In this document: positions 33,857-41,682 of the stretch, piece after piece
Layout of the letters: each line of letters opens with the position of its first letter
Position numbering within the stretch: the stretch's first letter is position 1
Assembly (NCBI GenBank): GCA_039815465.1
Contig: JBCBZG010000010.1
Coordinates: 53,669-117,668, forward strand
DNA: 64,000 nt
Reading direction: 5' to 3'
Source of the DNA: Shimia_B sp039815465
GTDB lineage: Bacteria > Pseudomonadota > Alphaproteobacteria > Rhodobacterales > Rhodobacteraceae
The notes under the pieces: model-generated
What the model saw: only the letters and a program-made list of their open reading frames with translations
Told to the model about the DNA's origin: nothing
The model's database searches: none
Translations under genes and position numbers: made by a program

Positions 33857-34432
33857 ATGCGCCTCAAAGCCTTTGTTGTAGCAGCTGCTATGGCCGTTCT
33901 TCCGACGCTGTCTCAGGCGGCGACCTACACGCTGACATTTGTCGATGATGGCACGGATGTTGTGGCCACGGGTGTGGGCACCTTTGATTTGACGGGGCTG
34001 CCCTTTGACGGGCTCGTGTCTGTGCAGCCCTATGTGCACCCGAATTCCGGGGACTTTATGACGGGCGCGCAGGACTTTTCGATGCAGGCCTACGCGGTCA
34101 CGCTGACCTCGCCGCAGCCTTGGGGCTCGGGGACGCCGGTGCTCGCGAGCTCCGGCAGCGGGGATTCGGTGGCGTTTTGGACGGGCGGGCGGCTCTTTTT
34201 GAGCCAGAGCTACGCCACCGGCGATGCGCTTTTGAGCATTGCGACCTGGAACAACCATAGTCTTGCCTCGCTCGGGCTAAGCGTAGGCACGCAGAGCTAC
34301 AGCTTTGGCAATAACACGTTCAACATGGTGTTCACCGACTCCGCCGCGGCCCCTGTGCCGCTTCCGGCCTCGGTCGCTTTGCTGCTCGCAGGTCTGGGCG
34401 GGCTGGGCGCGCTGCGCAGCGCGCGCGGCTAG
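33857..34432 (+). CDS. Secreted protein with VPLPA-CTERM sorting signal
   Basis: 191 residues. A signal peptide MRLKAFVVAAAMAVLPTLSQAA is followed by a beta-rich Gly/Ser/Thr mature part. The C-terminus has VPLPASVALLLAGLGGLGAL then RSARG: motif, membrane helix, basic end, as in VPLPA-CTERM proteins sorted by an exosortase (XrtD type) in Rhodobacterales. No exosortase gene is in the window. ATG 33857 is chosen with AAGGAT upstream; the frame back to 33779 lacks a signal peptide. Mature function unknown. Confidence 0.85.
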   Translation: MRLKAFVVAAAMAVLPTLSQAATYTLTFVDDGTDVVATGVGTFDLTGLPFDGLVSVQPYVHPNSGDFMTGAQDFSMQAYAVTLTSPQPWGSGTPVLASSGSGDSVAFWTGGRLFLSQSYATGDALLSIATWNNHSLASLGLSVGTQSYSFGNNTFNMVFTDSAAAPVPLPASVALLLAGLGGLGALRSARG

Positions 34433-34606
34433 CGCCGCTTACCGCCTCGTCCCTTGCCCCCGAGACGCGTCTGAGCCGCCCTAGCGGCCTTAAGGGGAAA
34501 CACTCGGCAAAATTCCCCCCTGCCCTTACGGCCTGCGCGCAGGCAGCGGTATCATTGCCCGCGCACAGCCGTTAAGCATCGCAAAAGACCACGCGGGGGA
34601 CGGAGT

Positions 34607-35470
34607 ATGGCCGAGCTTTTAACCATCGAAAATTTGGGCAACCTGCTGATGCTGTGCTTTTTGCAAGCAGTGCTGGGGTTCGACAATCTGCTTTATATCT
34701 CCATTGAGAGCCAGCGCGCGCCGGTGGCGCAGCAGCGCGCGGTGCGGTTTTGGGGGATCATCATCGCGGTGGCGCTGCGCGTCATCTTGCTTTTTGCCAT
34801 GGTCAATCTCATCGACCTGCTCAGCGAGCCCTTCTACGTCTTCCACTGGGTGGGCGTGATCGAGGGGGGCGTAAACTTTGCGACCTGTGTTTTCCTCTTT
34901 GGCGGGGTGTTCATCATTTACACCGCGGTCAAGGAGATCAGCCACATGCTGTCGATCGAGCATTTGCACACGGATGTGGAAGGAAAGTCAGGAAAATCAG
35001 CCACTCAGGTGGTGCTCCTGATTGTGTTTATGAACCTCATCTTCTCCTTCGACTCGGTGCTCAGCGCGATTGCGATCACGGATGTCTTCCCCGTGTTGGC
35101 GATTGCGATCCTGCTGTCGGGTCTGGCGATGCTGGTGCTGGCGGACGGTGTGACGCGGTTTTTGGAAAAGAACCGGATGTATGAGGTTCTGGGGCTTTTC
35201 ATCCTGCTGATCGTGGGCGTGGTTCTGATTGGCGAGGCGGGTGTGGCGGCGGCTCATGCGGTGGAGTCCACCGCAGCCGATGTGGCCAGCCACACGACCC
35301 ATGACAACGAGCTCGCGATCAAGATCTTTGGCTATGCGCTGGTGCCGATGTCCAAGACGACATTCTATTTCGCGGTCATCGTGCTCTTCGCGGTGGAGAT
35401 CATCCAGTCCGGCTACCGGCGCAAGCTCGATGCCGAGCGCCGCGCGACCCAGGGTGGGGCGCGGCACTAG
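34607..35470 (+). CDS. TerC-family integral membrane protein
   Basis: 287 residues, seven to nine helices. FLQAVLGFDNLLYISIESQR near 18-37 and IVFMNLIFSFDSVLSAIAIT near 136-155 are the paired TerC acidic motifs; the Asp residues in GFDN and SFDS probably bind a metal ion. TerC proteins act in tellurite resistance complexes, and related Alx/MeeY-type members export Mn2+. It is upstream of a small peptide gene and the xpaC-telA run on the same strand, 158 bases from xpaC. Confidence 0.9.
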   Translation: MAELLTIENLGNLLMLCFLQAVLGFDNLLYISIESQRAPVAQQRAVRFWGIIIAVALRVILLFAMVNLIDLLSEPFYVFHWVGVIEGGVNFATCVFLFGGVFIIYTAVKEISHMLSIEHLHTDVEGKSGKSATQVVLLIVFMNLIFSFDSVLSAIAITDVFPVLAIAILLSGLAMLVLADGVTRFLEKNRMYEVLGLFILLIVGVVLIGEAGVAAAHAVESTAADVASHTTHDNELAIKIFGYALVPMSKTTFYFAVIVLFAVEIIQSGYRRKLDAERRATQGGARH

Positions 35471-35545
35471 CGTAACGGGCGGCGGGGTCCTATCTTGGCC
35501 ACGACCGTATTCACGGGCAGCATGAAGGAAGGGCCGGGACACGAC

Positions 35546-35629
35546 ATGTCGGCAAAGACACTGCAAAAGGTGAGCTGGGCGCTTCTGGTGGCGCTCATTG
35601 CCTATGTCGCGTTCACGGGGGGCGCGTGA
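35546..35629 (+). CDS. 27-residue single-helix membrane peptide
   Basis: MSAKTLQKVSWALLVALIAY then VAFTGGA: a short basic N-terminus and one hydrophobic helix. GGAAGGG lies 11 bases upstream. The stop TGA shares its last base with the xpaC ATG (TGATG), so the two are tightly coupled, which argues for a real gene. An in-frame ATG at 35522 would add eight residues but has no ribosome-binding site. No family recognised. Confidence 0.6.
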   Translation: MSAKTLQKVSWALLVALIAYVAFTGGA

Positions 35630-36537
35630 TGGCCCAGCGCTTTGGTGGAAAATTCTCGCCCGGGGATCATCGGGGGGATGACACCCCTGCCCGCGCGGGA
35701 GCGCCGCGCAACAAGTTCACCGATGCGCGGCCTGCGACGGCGGGGGCGCGGGTCAACATTCTGTTTGCCTTGCCGCTTTTTATGGCGTTCCGCGCGTTCA
35801 CGTCCGAGCCTGTGGTTCTGGCGCAGTGGATTGGGGCGCTTGTGCTGTTGCTGTTCAGCGCATGGCTGACGCGCGAGGGGCTGAAAGCGCAGGATGCCTA
35901 TGAGGCGCGCAGCATTGCCAAGCGGCCTGCGATCCCGCGCAAGATTTTCGGGTCTGTGACCATGGGGCTTGGGCTGCTTGTGGCAGGCATCGCCGGGCAT
36001 GGGCTGATCGATGGGGTCATTTTCGGCGCGCTTGGCGCGGCGCTGCACCTCTTTGCCTTTGGGCCTGATCCTATGCGCGACAAGGGCGCGGAGGGGATCG
36101 ATGCGTTCCAGACCGAACGCGTGGCGCGCGTCATCGACGAGGCGGAGGAGCATTTGCGCGTCATGACCACGGCCATTGAGCGTGTGGGCGACCGCGCCGT
36201 GACGCGCCGCGTTGCCGATTTCCAGGCCACCGCCCGCGCGATGTTTCGCAGCGTCGAAGACGACCCGCGGGACCTGACGGCCACGCGCAAGTTTCTGGGC
36301 GTCTACCTGCTGGGGGCCCGCGACGCAACGCTGAAATTCGCCGATCTCTACACCCGTCAGCGCGACGCGCAGGACCGGGACAATTATCTGGCGCTGCTTG
36401 ACGATCTGGACGGCAACTTTGCCGCCAAGACCGACAAGCTGATGAGCAACAACCGCACCGATATGGATATTGAGATCAAGGTGCTCCGCGACAGGCTCGC
36501 CCGGGAGGGCGTGGTCGGCACTGGTAACGAGGGATAG
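35629..36537 (+). CDS. XpaC-family protein (5-bromo-4-chloroindolyl phosphate hydrolysis family)
   Basis: 302 residues. A polar N-terminus (1-40) precedes paired helices near 45-60, 62-80 and 105-135, then a long helical cytoplasmic domain (from about 155, TERVARVIDEAEEHLRVMTT) rich in Arg and Asp. This matches the XpaC family, named for a phosphatase phenotype in Bacillus, and almost always found next to telA. It is probably a membrane-bound partner of TelA rather than an enzyme. ATG 35629 is preferred to GTG 35626. Confidence 0.85.
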   Translation: MAQRFGGKFSPGDHRGDDTPARAGAPRNKFTDARPATAGARVNILFALPLFMAFRAFTSEPVVLAQWIGALVLLLFSAWLTREGLKAQDAYEARSIAKRPAIPRKIFGSVTMGLGLLVAGIAGHGLIDGVIFGALGAALHLFAFGPDPMRDKGAEGIDAFQTERVARVIDEAEEHLRVMTTAIERVGDRAVTRRVADFQATARAMFRSVEDDPRDLTATRKFLGVYLLGARDATLKFADLYTRQRDAQDRDNYLALLDDLDGNFAAKTDKLMSNNRTDMDIEIKVLRDRLAREGVVGTGNEG

Positions 36538-36544
36538 AGAACCA

Positions 36545-37732
36545 ATGAACGAAGACGTCCGTAAACGCGCCGAAAGCGCCCTGGCCGAGGTCGAAAAAGT
36601 GACAGCCGTGGTGCTGCCAGAGCCCGCGGGGGAGCTCGTGGTGGTTGGCGACACCGCCGCCCAGCCGGAGATTGAGCGGCGCATGGCTGAGCTTGATCTG
36701 AGCGACACGCAGTCGATCATCTCCTTCGGGTCGGCGGCGCAGGCCGAGCTGCAGGTGATTTCGCAATCCATGCTCCAGGGCGTTAAGAACAAGGATGTGG
36801 GCCCGGCGGGCGAGAGCCTGCGCGGGATTGTCTCCACCATCCGCGGGTTTTCGACGGCAGAGCTCGACCTGAACCGCAAGCAGAGCTGGTGGGAAAAGCT
36901 GATGGGGAAGGCCACGCCGATCGCCAAGTTTATCGCCCGCTTTGAGGAGGTTCAGGGTCAGATCGACAAGATCACCGATGAGCTTTTGGGCCATGAGCAC
37001 AAGCTGCTGAAAGACATCGAGAGCCTCGATCAGCTCTATGAAAAGACGCTGCAATTCTACGACGAGCTCGGGCTTTATATCGTGGCGGGCGAGGCGAAGC
37101 TGGCGGAGCTCGACGCGACCGAGATCCCCGCGCTTGTGGCGGCGATGGAGGCCGCAGCGGAAGAGGATCAGGTGATCCGTGCGCAAGAGCTGCGCGATCT
37201 GCGGGCCGCGCGCGACGATCTGGAGCGGCGTGTCCATGACCTCAAGCTCACGCGTCAGGTGACGATGCAGTCGCTCCCGTCGATCCGGTTGGTGCAGGAG
37301 AACGACAAGTCGCTGGTCACGAAAATCAATTCGACGCTCGTGAACACCGTGCCCTTGTGGGAGACACAGTTGGCGCAGGCGGTCACGATCCAGCGGTCCC
37401 GTGAGGCGGCAGAGACCGTGCGCGCGGCCAATGATCTGACCAACGAGCTGCTCACCGCCAATGCCAAGAACCTGCGCGAGACCAACAAGGTTGTCCGCGA
37501 GGAGATGGAGCGCGGCGTGTTCGACATCGAGGCGGTAAAGGTCGCGAACTCCGAACTGATCGCCACGATCGAAGAAAGCCTTCAGATCGCCGACGAGGGC
37601 AAGCGCAAGCGCGCCGAGGCGGAGGCCGAGTTGCAGACGATGGAAAAGGAGCTGCGCGACAAGCTGGCGGCGGCGAAAGCCTCCTCCACCGGTGCAGGGG
37701 CGACGGTGGGCACGTCGATGAGCGGGTCCTGA
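36545..37732 (+). CDS. Toxic anion resistance protein TelA family
   Basis: 395 residues, almost entirely helical and charged, soluble. LDLNRKQSWWEKLMGKATPI near 119-138 is the TelA signature, followed by FEEVQGQIDKITDEL and long coiled-coil segments to about residue 375. The C-terminus is Ser/Gly-rich. Family members (TelA, KlaA, YceH) associate with tellurite and toxic-anion tolerance and general membrane stress. ATG 36545 is seven bases after the xpaC stop. Confidence 0.9.
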   Translation: MNEDVRKRAESALAEVEKVTAVVLPEPAGELVVVGDTAAQPEIERRMAELDLSDTQSIISFGSAAQAELQVISQSMLQGVKNKDVGPAGESLRGIVSTIRGFSTAELDLNRKQSWWEKLMGKATPIAKFIARFEEVQGQIDKITDELLGHEHKLLKDIESLDQLYEKTLQFYDELGLYIVAGEAKLAELDATEIPALVAAMEAAAEEDQVIRAQELRDLRAARDDLERRVHDLKLTRQVTMQSLPSIRLVQENDKSLVTKINSTLVNTVPLWETQLAQAVTIQRSREAAETVRAANDLTNELLTANAKNLRETNKVVREEMERGVFDIEAVKVANSELIATIEESLQIADEGKRKRAEAEAELQTMEKELRDKLAAAKASSTGAGATVGTSMSGS

Positions 37733-37752
37733 TCCGCGCGCGTCTGACAGCG

Positions 37753-38676
37753 ATGGCCGCGCTATGTTGCGCGGTGCTCAGCGGGTGCGAGATCGTCGCG
37801 CCCGCCCAGCCGCCCCGTGTGGCGGCCCCGGCCCCGGTGGAGCCGCGCTACCAGCCATCGGCGGATAGCCGCGCGGTGGCGGCCTACCTGGCGGGGCTCG
37901 AACAGAACCTGCGGGTGCGCGGTTTGATGCGCACCGATGGCGGGACGGTGGATGCGCCCTTCACGGACCGTCAGCTTGCCGAAAACTTTATCCAGATTGC
38001 GCTCTTTGACGAACACCCCGCCACGCGGTTTGGCGGGTCCGTGGCGCCCAAGGAAGAAAGCTTGCGGCGCTGGAATATGCCTGTGCGCATCGCGCTGCGC
38101 CCGGGGCGGAGCGTCGACGCCCAGGCGCGGGCGACCCAGGCCAGCATTCTGAGCGGCTATGCCCGGCGGCTTTCGACCGTGACGGGCCACCCGATCACTG
38201 TGGTGGCGCCTGGCCAGGAGAACTTCACCGTCTTTGTCGTCGACGAGGATGAGCGCCGCGCGCTGGGGCCCGCGCTGCAACGCGCGGTGCCTGGGATCGG
38301 GCGCGACACGGTACGCGCGATCACCGGGATGCCGCGGGAGGTGTCGTGCCTGGTCGTGGCGTTTTCGCGCGGTGGGGCGCGCACCTATTCGCGGGCGGTG
38401 ACGGTGATCCGGTCCGAGCATCCGCCGGCCTCCTGGCGGTCGTGCCTCCATGAGGAGGTCGCGCAGGGGCTTGGCCTGTCCAATGACAGCCGCCGCGCGC
38501 GCCCGTCGATCTTTAATGATGACGAAGAATTCGCGCTGCTCACGCGCCATGACGAGCTTTTGCTGTCCATGCTCTATGATCCGCGCCTGCGCCCAGGGAT
38601 GACGGTGGCTGAGGCCACCCCCATCGTCCGCGCGCTCGCCGCTGAGAAACTCAGCGCTGGACCCCCGGGCTCCTGA
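37753..38676 (+). CDS. DUF2927-domain lipoprotein
   Basis: 307 residues from ATG 37753. MAALCCAVLSGCEIVAPAQ is a short lipoprotein signal with lipobox LSGC. The N-region has no basic residue from this ATG; a CTG at 37729 would add RARLTAM and a better signal, so the start is uncertain. The DUF2927 core follows (about 75-280), with a zincin-like HEEVAQGLGLSND near 236 that recalls an HExxxxxG metal-site helix. It lies between telA and the SPFH gene on the same strand, which suggests a periplasmic arm of this cluster. Confidence 0.82.
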   Translation: MAALCCAVLSGCEIVAPAQPPRVAAPAPVEPRYQPSADSRAVAAYLAGLEQNLRVRGLMRTDGGTVDAPFTDRQLAENFIQIALFDEHPATRFGGSVAPKEESLRRWNMPVRIALRPGRSVDAQARATQASILSGYARRLSTVTGHPITVVAPGQENFTVFVVDEDERRALGPALQRAVPGIGRDTVRAITGMPREVSCLVVAFSRGGARTYSRAVTVIRSEHPPASWRSCLHEEVAQGLGLSNDSRRARPSIFNDDEEFALLTRHDELLLSMLYDPRLRPGMTVAEATPIVRALAAEKLSAGPPGS

Positions 38677-38724
38677 GCCCTACCCCTGTCACACCTGCTT
38701 CGCACCTGAGGGAGCCCGATCAAA

Positions 38725-39828
38725 ATGCCCATCTTTGACTTTCTGTCTGGTCAATTCATCGACGTCATCCATTGGACCGACGACACCCGCGACACGATGG
38801 TGTGGCGGTTCGAGCGGGAGGGCCATGAGATCAAGTATGGCGCCAAGTTGACCGTGCGCGAGGGCCAGGCGGCGGTGTTTGTCCATGAGGGGCAGATGGC
38901 GGATGTGTTTACGCCCGGGCTTTATATGCTCGAAACCAACAACATGCCGATTATGACCTCGCTTCAGCATTGGGACCATGGGTTCCGGTCGCCCTTTAAA
39001 AGCGAGATTTATTACGTCAACACGACCCGCTTTAACGATCTGAAATGGGGCACAAAAAACCCCATCATGCTGCGCGACCCGGAGTTTGGGCCGATCCGTC
39101 TGCGCGCCTTTGGCACCTACACGATCCGTGTGAGCGACCCGGCGCGGTTCATGACCGAAATCGTGGGCACCGATGGGGAGTTCACGACCGACGAGGTCAG
39201 CTACCAGATCCGCAACATCATCGTCCAAGAGTTTAGCCAGGCGATTGCGAAATCGGGGATCCCCGTGCTCGATATGGCCGCAAACACCGGCGATGTGGGC
39301 AAGCTGATCGCGGAGGCGATTTCGCCGACCTTGACCGGTTACGGGCTGACGGTGCCGGAGTTCTACATCGAAAATATCTCCCTCCCGCCTGCGGTGGAAA
39401 AGGCACTCGACGAGCGGACATCGCGCGGGATTGCGGGGAACCTGGATGACCATCTGAAGTGGAAAGCCGCCCAGAGCATGGGCCAGGGTGGCGCGGCGGG
39501 CGATGCCATGGGCATGGGCATGGGCGCGGGGCTCGGCATGCAGATGGGGAATATGATGATGGGGCAAGCGGGTCAGGCGGGCGCGCAGCCTGCGGCCCCG
39601 GCCCCGCCGCCGCCCCCGGTCGAACATGTCTGGCACATCGCCGAAAACGGCGCCACGAAGGGCCCGTTTTCCAAGGCGCGGCTGGCGGAAATGGCGGGCA
39701 ACGGCGCGCTCAAGCGTGACACCTATGTCTGGACCCAGGGTCAAGACGGCTGGAAGCACGCCGAGGATGTGACGGAGCTCGCGCAGCTTTTCACCATTTT
39801 GCCGCCTCCTCCTCCTCCGGGCGTTTAA
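38725..39828 (+). CDS. YdjI-like SPFH-domain protein with C-terminal GYF_2 domain
   Basis: 367 residues. The SPFH (band 7) domain spans about 20-240 (VREGQAAVFVHEGQMADVF, TRGIAGNLDD-like helix near 230). A Gly/Met-rich stretch near 250-275 (GMGMGAGLGMQMGNMMMG) and a Pro linker precede a GYF_2 domain near 300-355 (HVWHIAENGATKGPFSKARL, VWTQGQDGWKHAED). GYF_2 domains bind Pro-rich peptides. Bacillus YdjI of the ydjFGHI envelope-stress operon has the same SPFH core. GGGAG precedes the ATG. Confidence 0.88.
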   Translation: MPIFDFLSGQFIDVIHWTDDTRDTMVWRFEREGHEIKYGAKLTVREGQAAVFVHEGQMADVFTPGLYMLETNNMPIMTSLQHWDHGFRSPFKSEIYYVNTTRFNDLKWGTKNPIMLRDPEFGPIRLRAFGTYTIRVSDPARFMTEIVGTDGEFTTDEVSYQIRNIIVQEFSQAIAKSGIPVLDMAANTGDVGKLIAEAISPTLTGYGLTVPEFYIENISLPPAVEKALDERTSRGIAGNLDDHLKWKAAQSMGQGGAAGDAMGMGMGAGLGMQMGNMMMGQAGQAGAQPAAPAPPPPPVEHVWHIAENGATKGPFSKARLAEMAGNGALKRDTYVWTQGQDGWKHAEDVTELAQLFTILPPPPPPGV

Positions 39829-40365
39829 ATGGCAAAGCGGCATATGCGGGTTCAGCCCGTCTACACGAAAACGCAGGTCGTGCTCGCGTCCCTCGGCGGG
39901 GGGCTTGTGGGGCTGTTGGGGGTCGTGGCGGTGGCCAGCGTTACATATGCGCTGCCGACCGCGAATAAGGAGCTGTCGTTTCTGGGCTCCATCGCGTTGA
40001 CGCTGCGGCTGGGTGTGCCGATGGCGTTTGTGTTTTCGCTCGTGGTGGTGATGCCGTTCATGGCGTGGTTCATGAAGCGGTCGGTGACGCAGTACCGGGC
40101 GGTGATGTGGGCGGCGGCGCTGACGGTGCTGCCGTTTCTGACGTTTCTTGTGTTCTTTGGGATGCTGGCGTTGCTCACTGGGCTTGAGGTGCTGCCGGAG
40201 GGGCGGCTGTCGGGCAATACCTCGTTGACCACGGGCATCGCGCCGCTGTCGCTGTTGGCGCATTCGGTGGCGCAGTGGTTGGCGTTTATCGCGGTGTGCA
40301 TCGGCGGAGCGAGCGTGTTGCAGCGTGTGCTGGGGCCTGGGCGGCGGCCTGGGATGCCCAAGTGA
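39829..40365 (+). CDS. Four-helix membrane protein of the SPFH cluster
   Basis: 178 residues with helices near 17-40, 60-82, 90-118 and 140-162; no family recognised. Its ATG directly follows the SPFH stop codon (TAAATG), and its own stop overlaps the next GTG start by four bases, so it is translated together with both neighbours. It is probably the membrane base for the SPFH and zinc-ribbon proteins. Confidence 0.75.
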   Translation: MAKRHMRVQPVYTKTQVVLASLGGGLVGLLGVVAVASVTYALPTANKELSFLGSIALTLRLGVPMAFVFSLVVVMPFMAWFMKRSVTQYRAVMWAAALTVLPFLTFLVFFGMLALLTGLEVLPEGRLSGNTSLTTGIAPLSLLAHSVAQWLAFIAVCIGGASVLQRVLGPGRRPGMPK

Positions 40366-41510
40366 GCGCGCCGCCAGAGGTGCCCGATCTGCCCGATCTG
40401 CCGGCGGAGGCCGTCGCGCCCGACGCGGCGCATCTGTTTCCCTGCAATGCCTGCGGCGGTGACTACCGTTTCGATCCGGGCGCGGGGCAGCTCACCTGCG
40501 ATCACTGCGGCAACACGGAGCCTGTGGCGCGCGACACGGCCAAAAACCCCTTTGAGGAGCTCGATTTCCGCAGCGCGCTGTCCGGGGACCTCGGCCAAGA
40601 GGAGATGGAGGAGACCCGCACCGTTGACTGCAAGAACTGCGGCGCGGTGGTGGAGTTTGATCCCGCCCAGCACGCCGCGGAGTGCCCGTTTTGCGCAACG
40701 CCCGTGGTCACGGACACCGGCACCAACCGCCATATCAAGCCGCGGGGCGTGCTGCCCTTTGGCGTGGATGAGGACGCCGCGCGCGATGCGATGCAGGATT
40801 GGCTGGGTTCGCTTTGGTTCGCGCCCAATGGGCTATCGGATTACGCGCGCAAGGGGCGGCGTTTGAGCGGGGTCTATGTGCCCTACTGGACCTTCGATGC
40901 AGACACCAAGAGCGGCTATAACGGGATGCGCGGCACGCATTACTACGTGAACCAGTCGGTGATGGTGGACGGCAAGCGCACCACCAAGCGCGTGCGCAAG
41001 ACCCGCTGGCGGGCGGTGTCAGGCCGCGTGGCGCGGTTTTTTGACGATGTGCTGGTGCTTGCCTCACGGTCCTTGCCGAAAAAGTACACCGATGGGCTCG
41101 CACCTTGGGACCTCTCAGAACTGCGGCCTTACCAGCCCGAATACCTCGCAGGGTTCCGGGCGGAGGCGTATACCGTGGAGCTTGAGGACGGGTTCAAGGA
41201 AGCGCGGGAGCTTATGGACAAGGTCATCCGCCGCGATGTGCGCTTTGATATCGGCGGGGATGTGCAAAAAATCACTGAGCTGAGGACCCAGGTGCAGGAC
41301 GTGACGTTCCGCCATGTGCTGCTGCCGGTGTGGCTGGCGGCGTATAAGTACCGCGGGTCGTCCTACCGGTTTGTGGTAAACGGGCGCACTGGCAAGGTGC
41401 AGGGCGAGCGGCCCTGGTCGATCTGGAAGATCACCTTTGCAGTACTTGCGCTGGCGATTGTGGCGGCTGGCGTGGGGTATCTGATCGCGTTGAGCGAGAG
41501 GCAGATTTAG
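40362..41510 (+). CDS. YdjG-like double zinc-ribbon protein with C-terminal membrane anchor
   Basis: 382 residues from GTG 40362 in a GTGA overlap. Two zinc ribbons: CNACGG...CDHCGN (about 27-47) and CKNCGA...CPFCAT (about 88-108). A conserved middle domain follows (YVPYWTFDADTKSGYNGMRG near 168-187), then a single membrane helix at about 350-375 (WKITFAVLALAIVAAGVGYL). Such proteins are often misnamed as helicase or PriA zinc ribbons. Bacillus YdjG has the same ribbon-plus-membrane layout and recruits a PspA-type protein. No pspA is visible here. Confidence 0.85.
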   Translation: MSAPPEVPDLPDLPAEAVAPDAAHLFPCNACGGDYRFDPGAGQLTCDHCGNTEPVARDTAKNPFEELDFRSALSGDLGQEEMEETRTVDCKNCGAVVEFDPAQHAAECPFCATPVVTDTGTNRHIKPRGVLPFGVDEDAARDAMQDWLGSLWFAPNGLSDYARKGRRLSGVYVPYWTFDADTKSGYNGMRGTHYYVNQSVMVDGKRTTKRVRKTRWRAVSGRVARFFDDVLVLASRSLPKKYTDGLAPWDLSELRPYQPEYLAGFRAEAYTVELEDGFKEARELMDKVIRRDVRFDIGGDVQKITELRTQVQDVTFRHVLLPVWLAAYKYRGSSYRFVVNGRTGKVQGERPWSIWKITFAVLALAIVAAGVGYLIALSERQI

Positions 41511-41525
41511 GGGCTGCTTCCGCCC

Positions 41526-41546
41526 GTCCCGGGCTTGACCCGGGAC
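41526..41546. repeat. Short perfect palindrome after the zinc-ribbon gene
   Basis: GTCCCGGG-CTTGA-CCCGGGAC, a perfect 8-bp dyad. Similar GTCCCGGG-type palindromes are widespread between genes in alphaproteobacteria. It may also end transcription of the stress cluster. Confidence 0.65.
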
Positions 41547-41567
41547 CTCGTCGCTGAGGCCTGTTCA

Positions 41568-41672
41568 AGTTGCGTGCTATAGCGCCGGTCCGAGGGGTGG
41601 CGTTCGCGCCGCCCCGTGGGGGCGGAACGGCGCGGCCTGACGTTGCCGTCAGGCGAGTACGTTGAGGCTATG
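41568..41672. repeat. Dispersed intergenic repeat family A, copy 2
   Basis: Begins TTGCGTGCTATAGCGCCGGT and continues through GGGGTGGCGTTCGCGCCGCC to a CCTGACG-TTGC-CGTCAGG dyad. The terminal dyad has changed on both arms relative to the 1.7 kb copy (CCCGACG/CGTCGGG), so pairing is conserved. This copy lacks the AAACC...AAAA hairpin insert. Confidence 0.8.
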
Positions 41673-41682
41673 TTGTTCTTAG

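Noticed and set aside
38689..40263. A 524-codon minus-strand frame
   Set aside because: Antisense to the SPFH and membrane-protein genes, with His/Arg-rich low-complexity translation.
40362..41510. Primosomal helicase-like annotation for the zinc-ribbon protein
   Set aside because: Only the zinc ribbons resemble such proteins; there is no helicase domain, and a C-terminal membrane helix is present.
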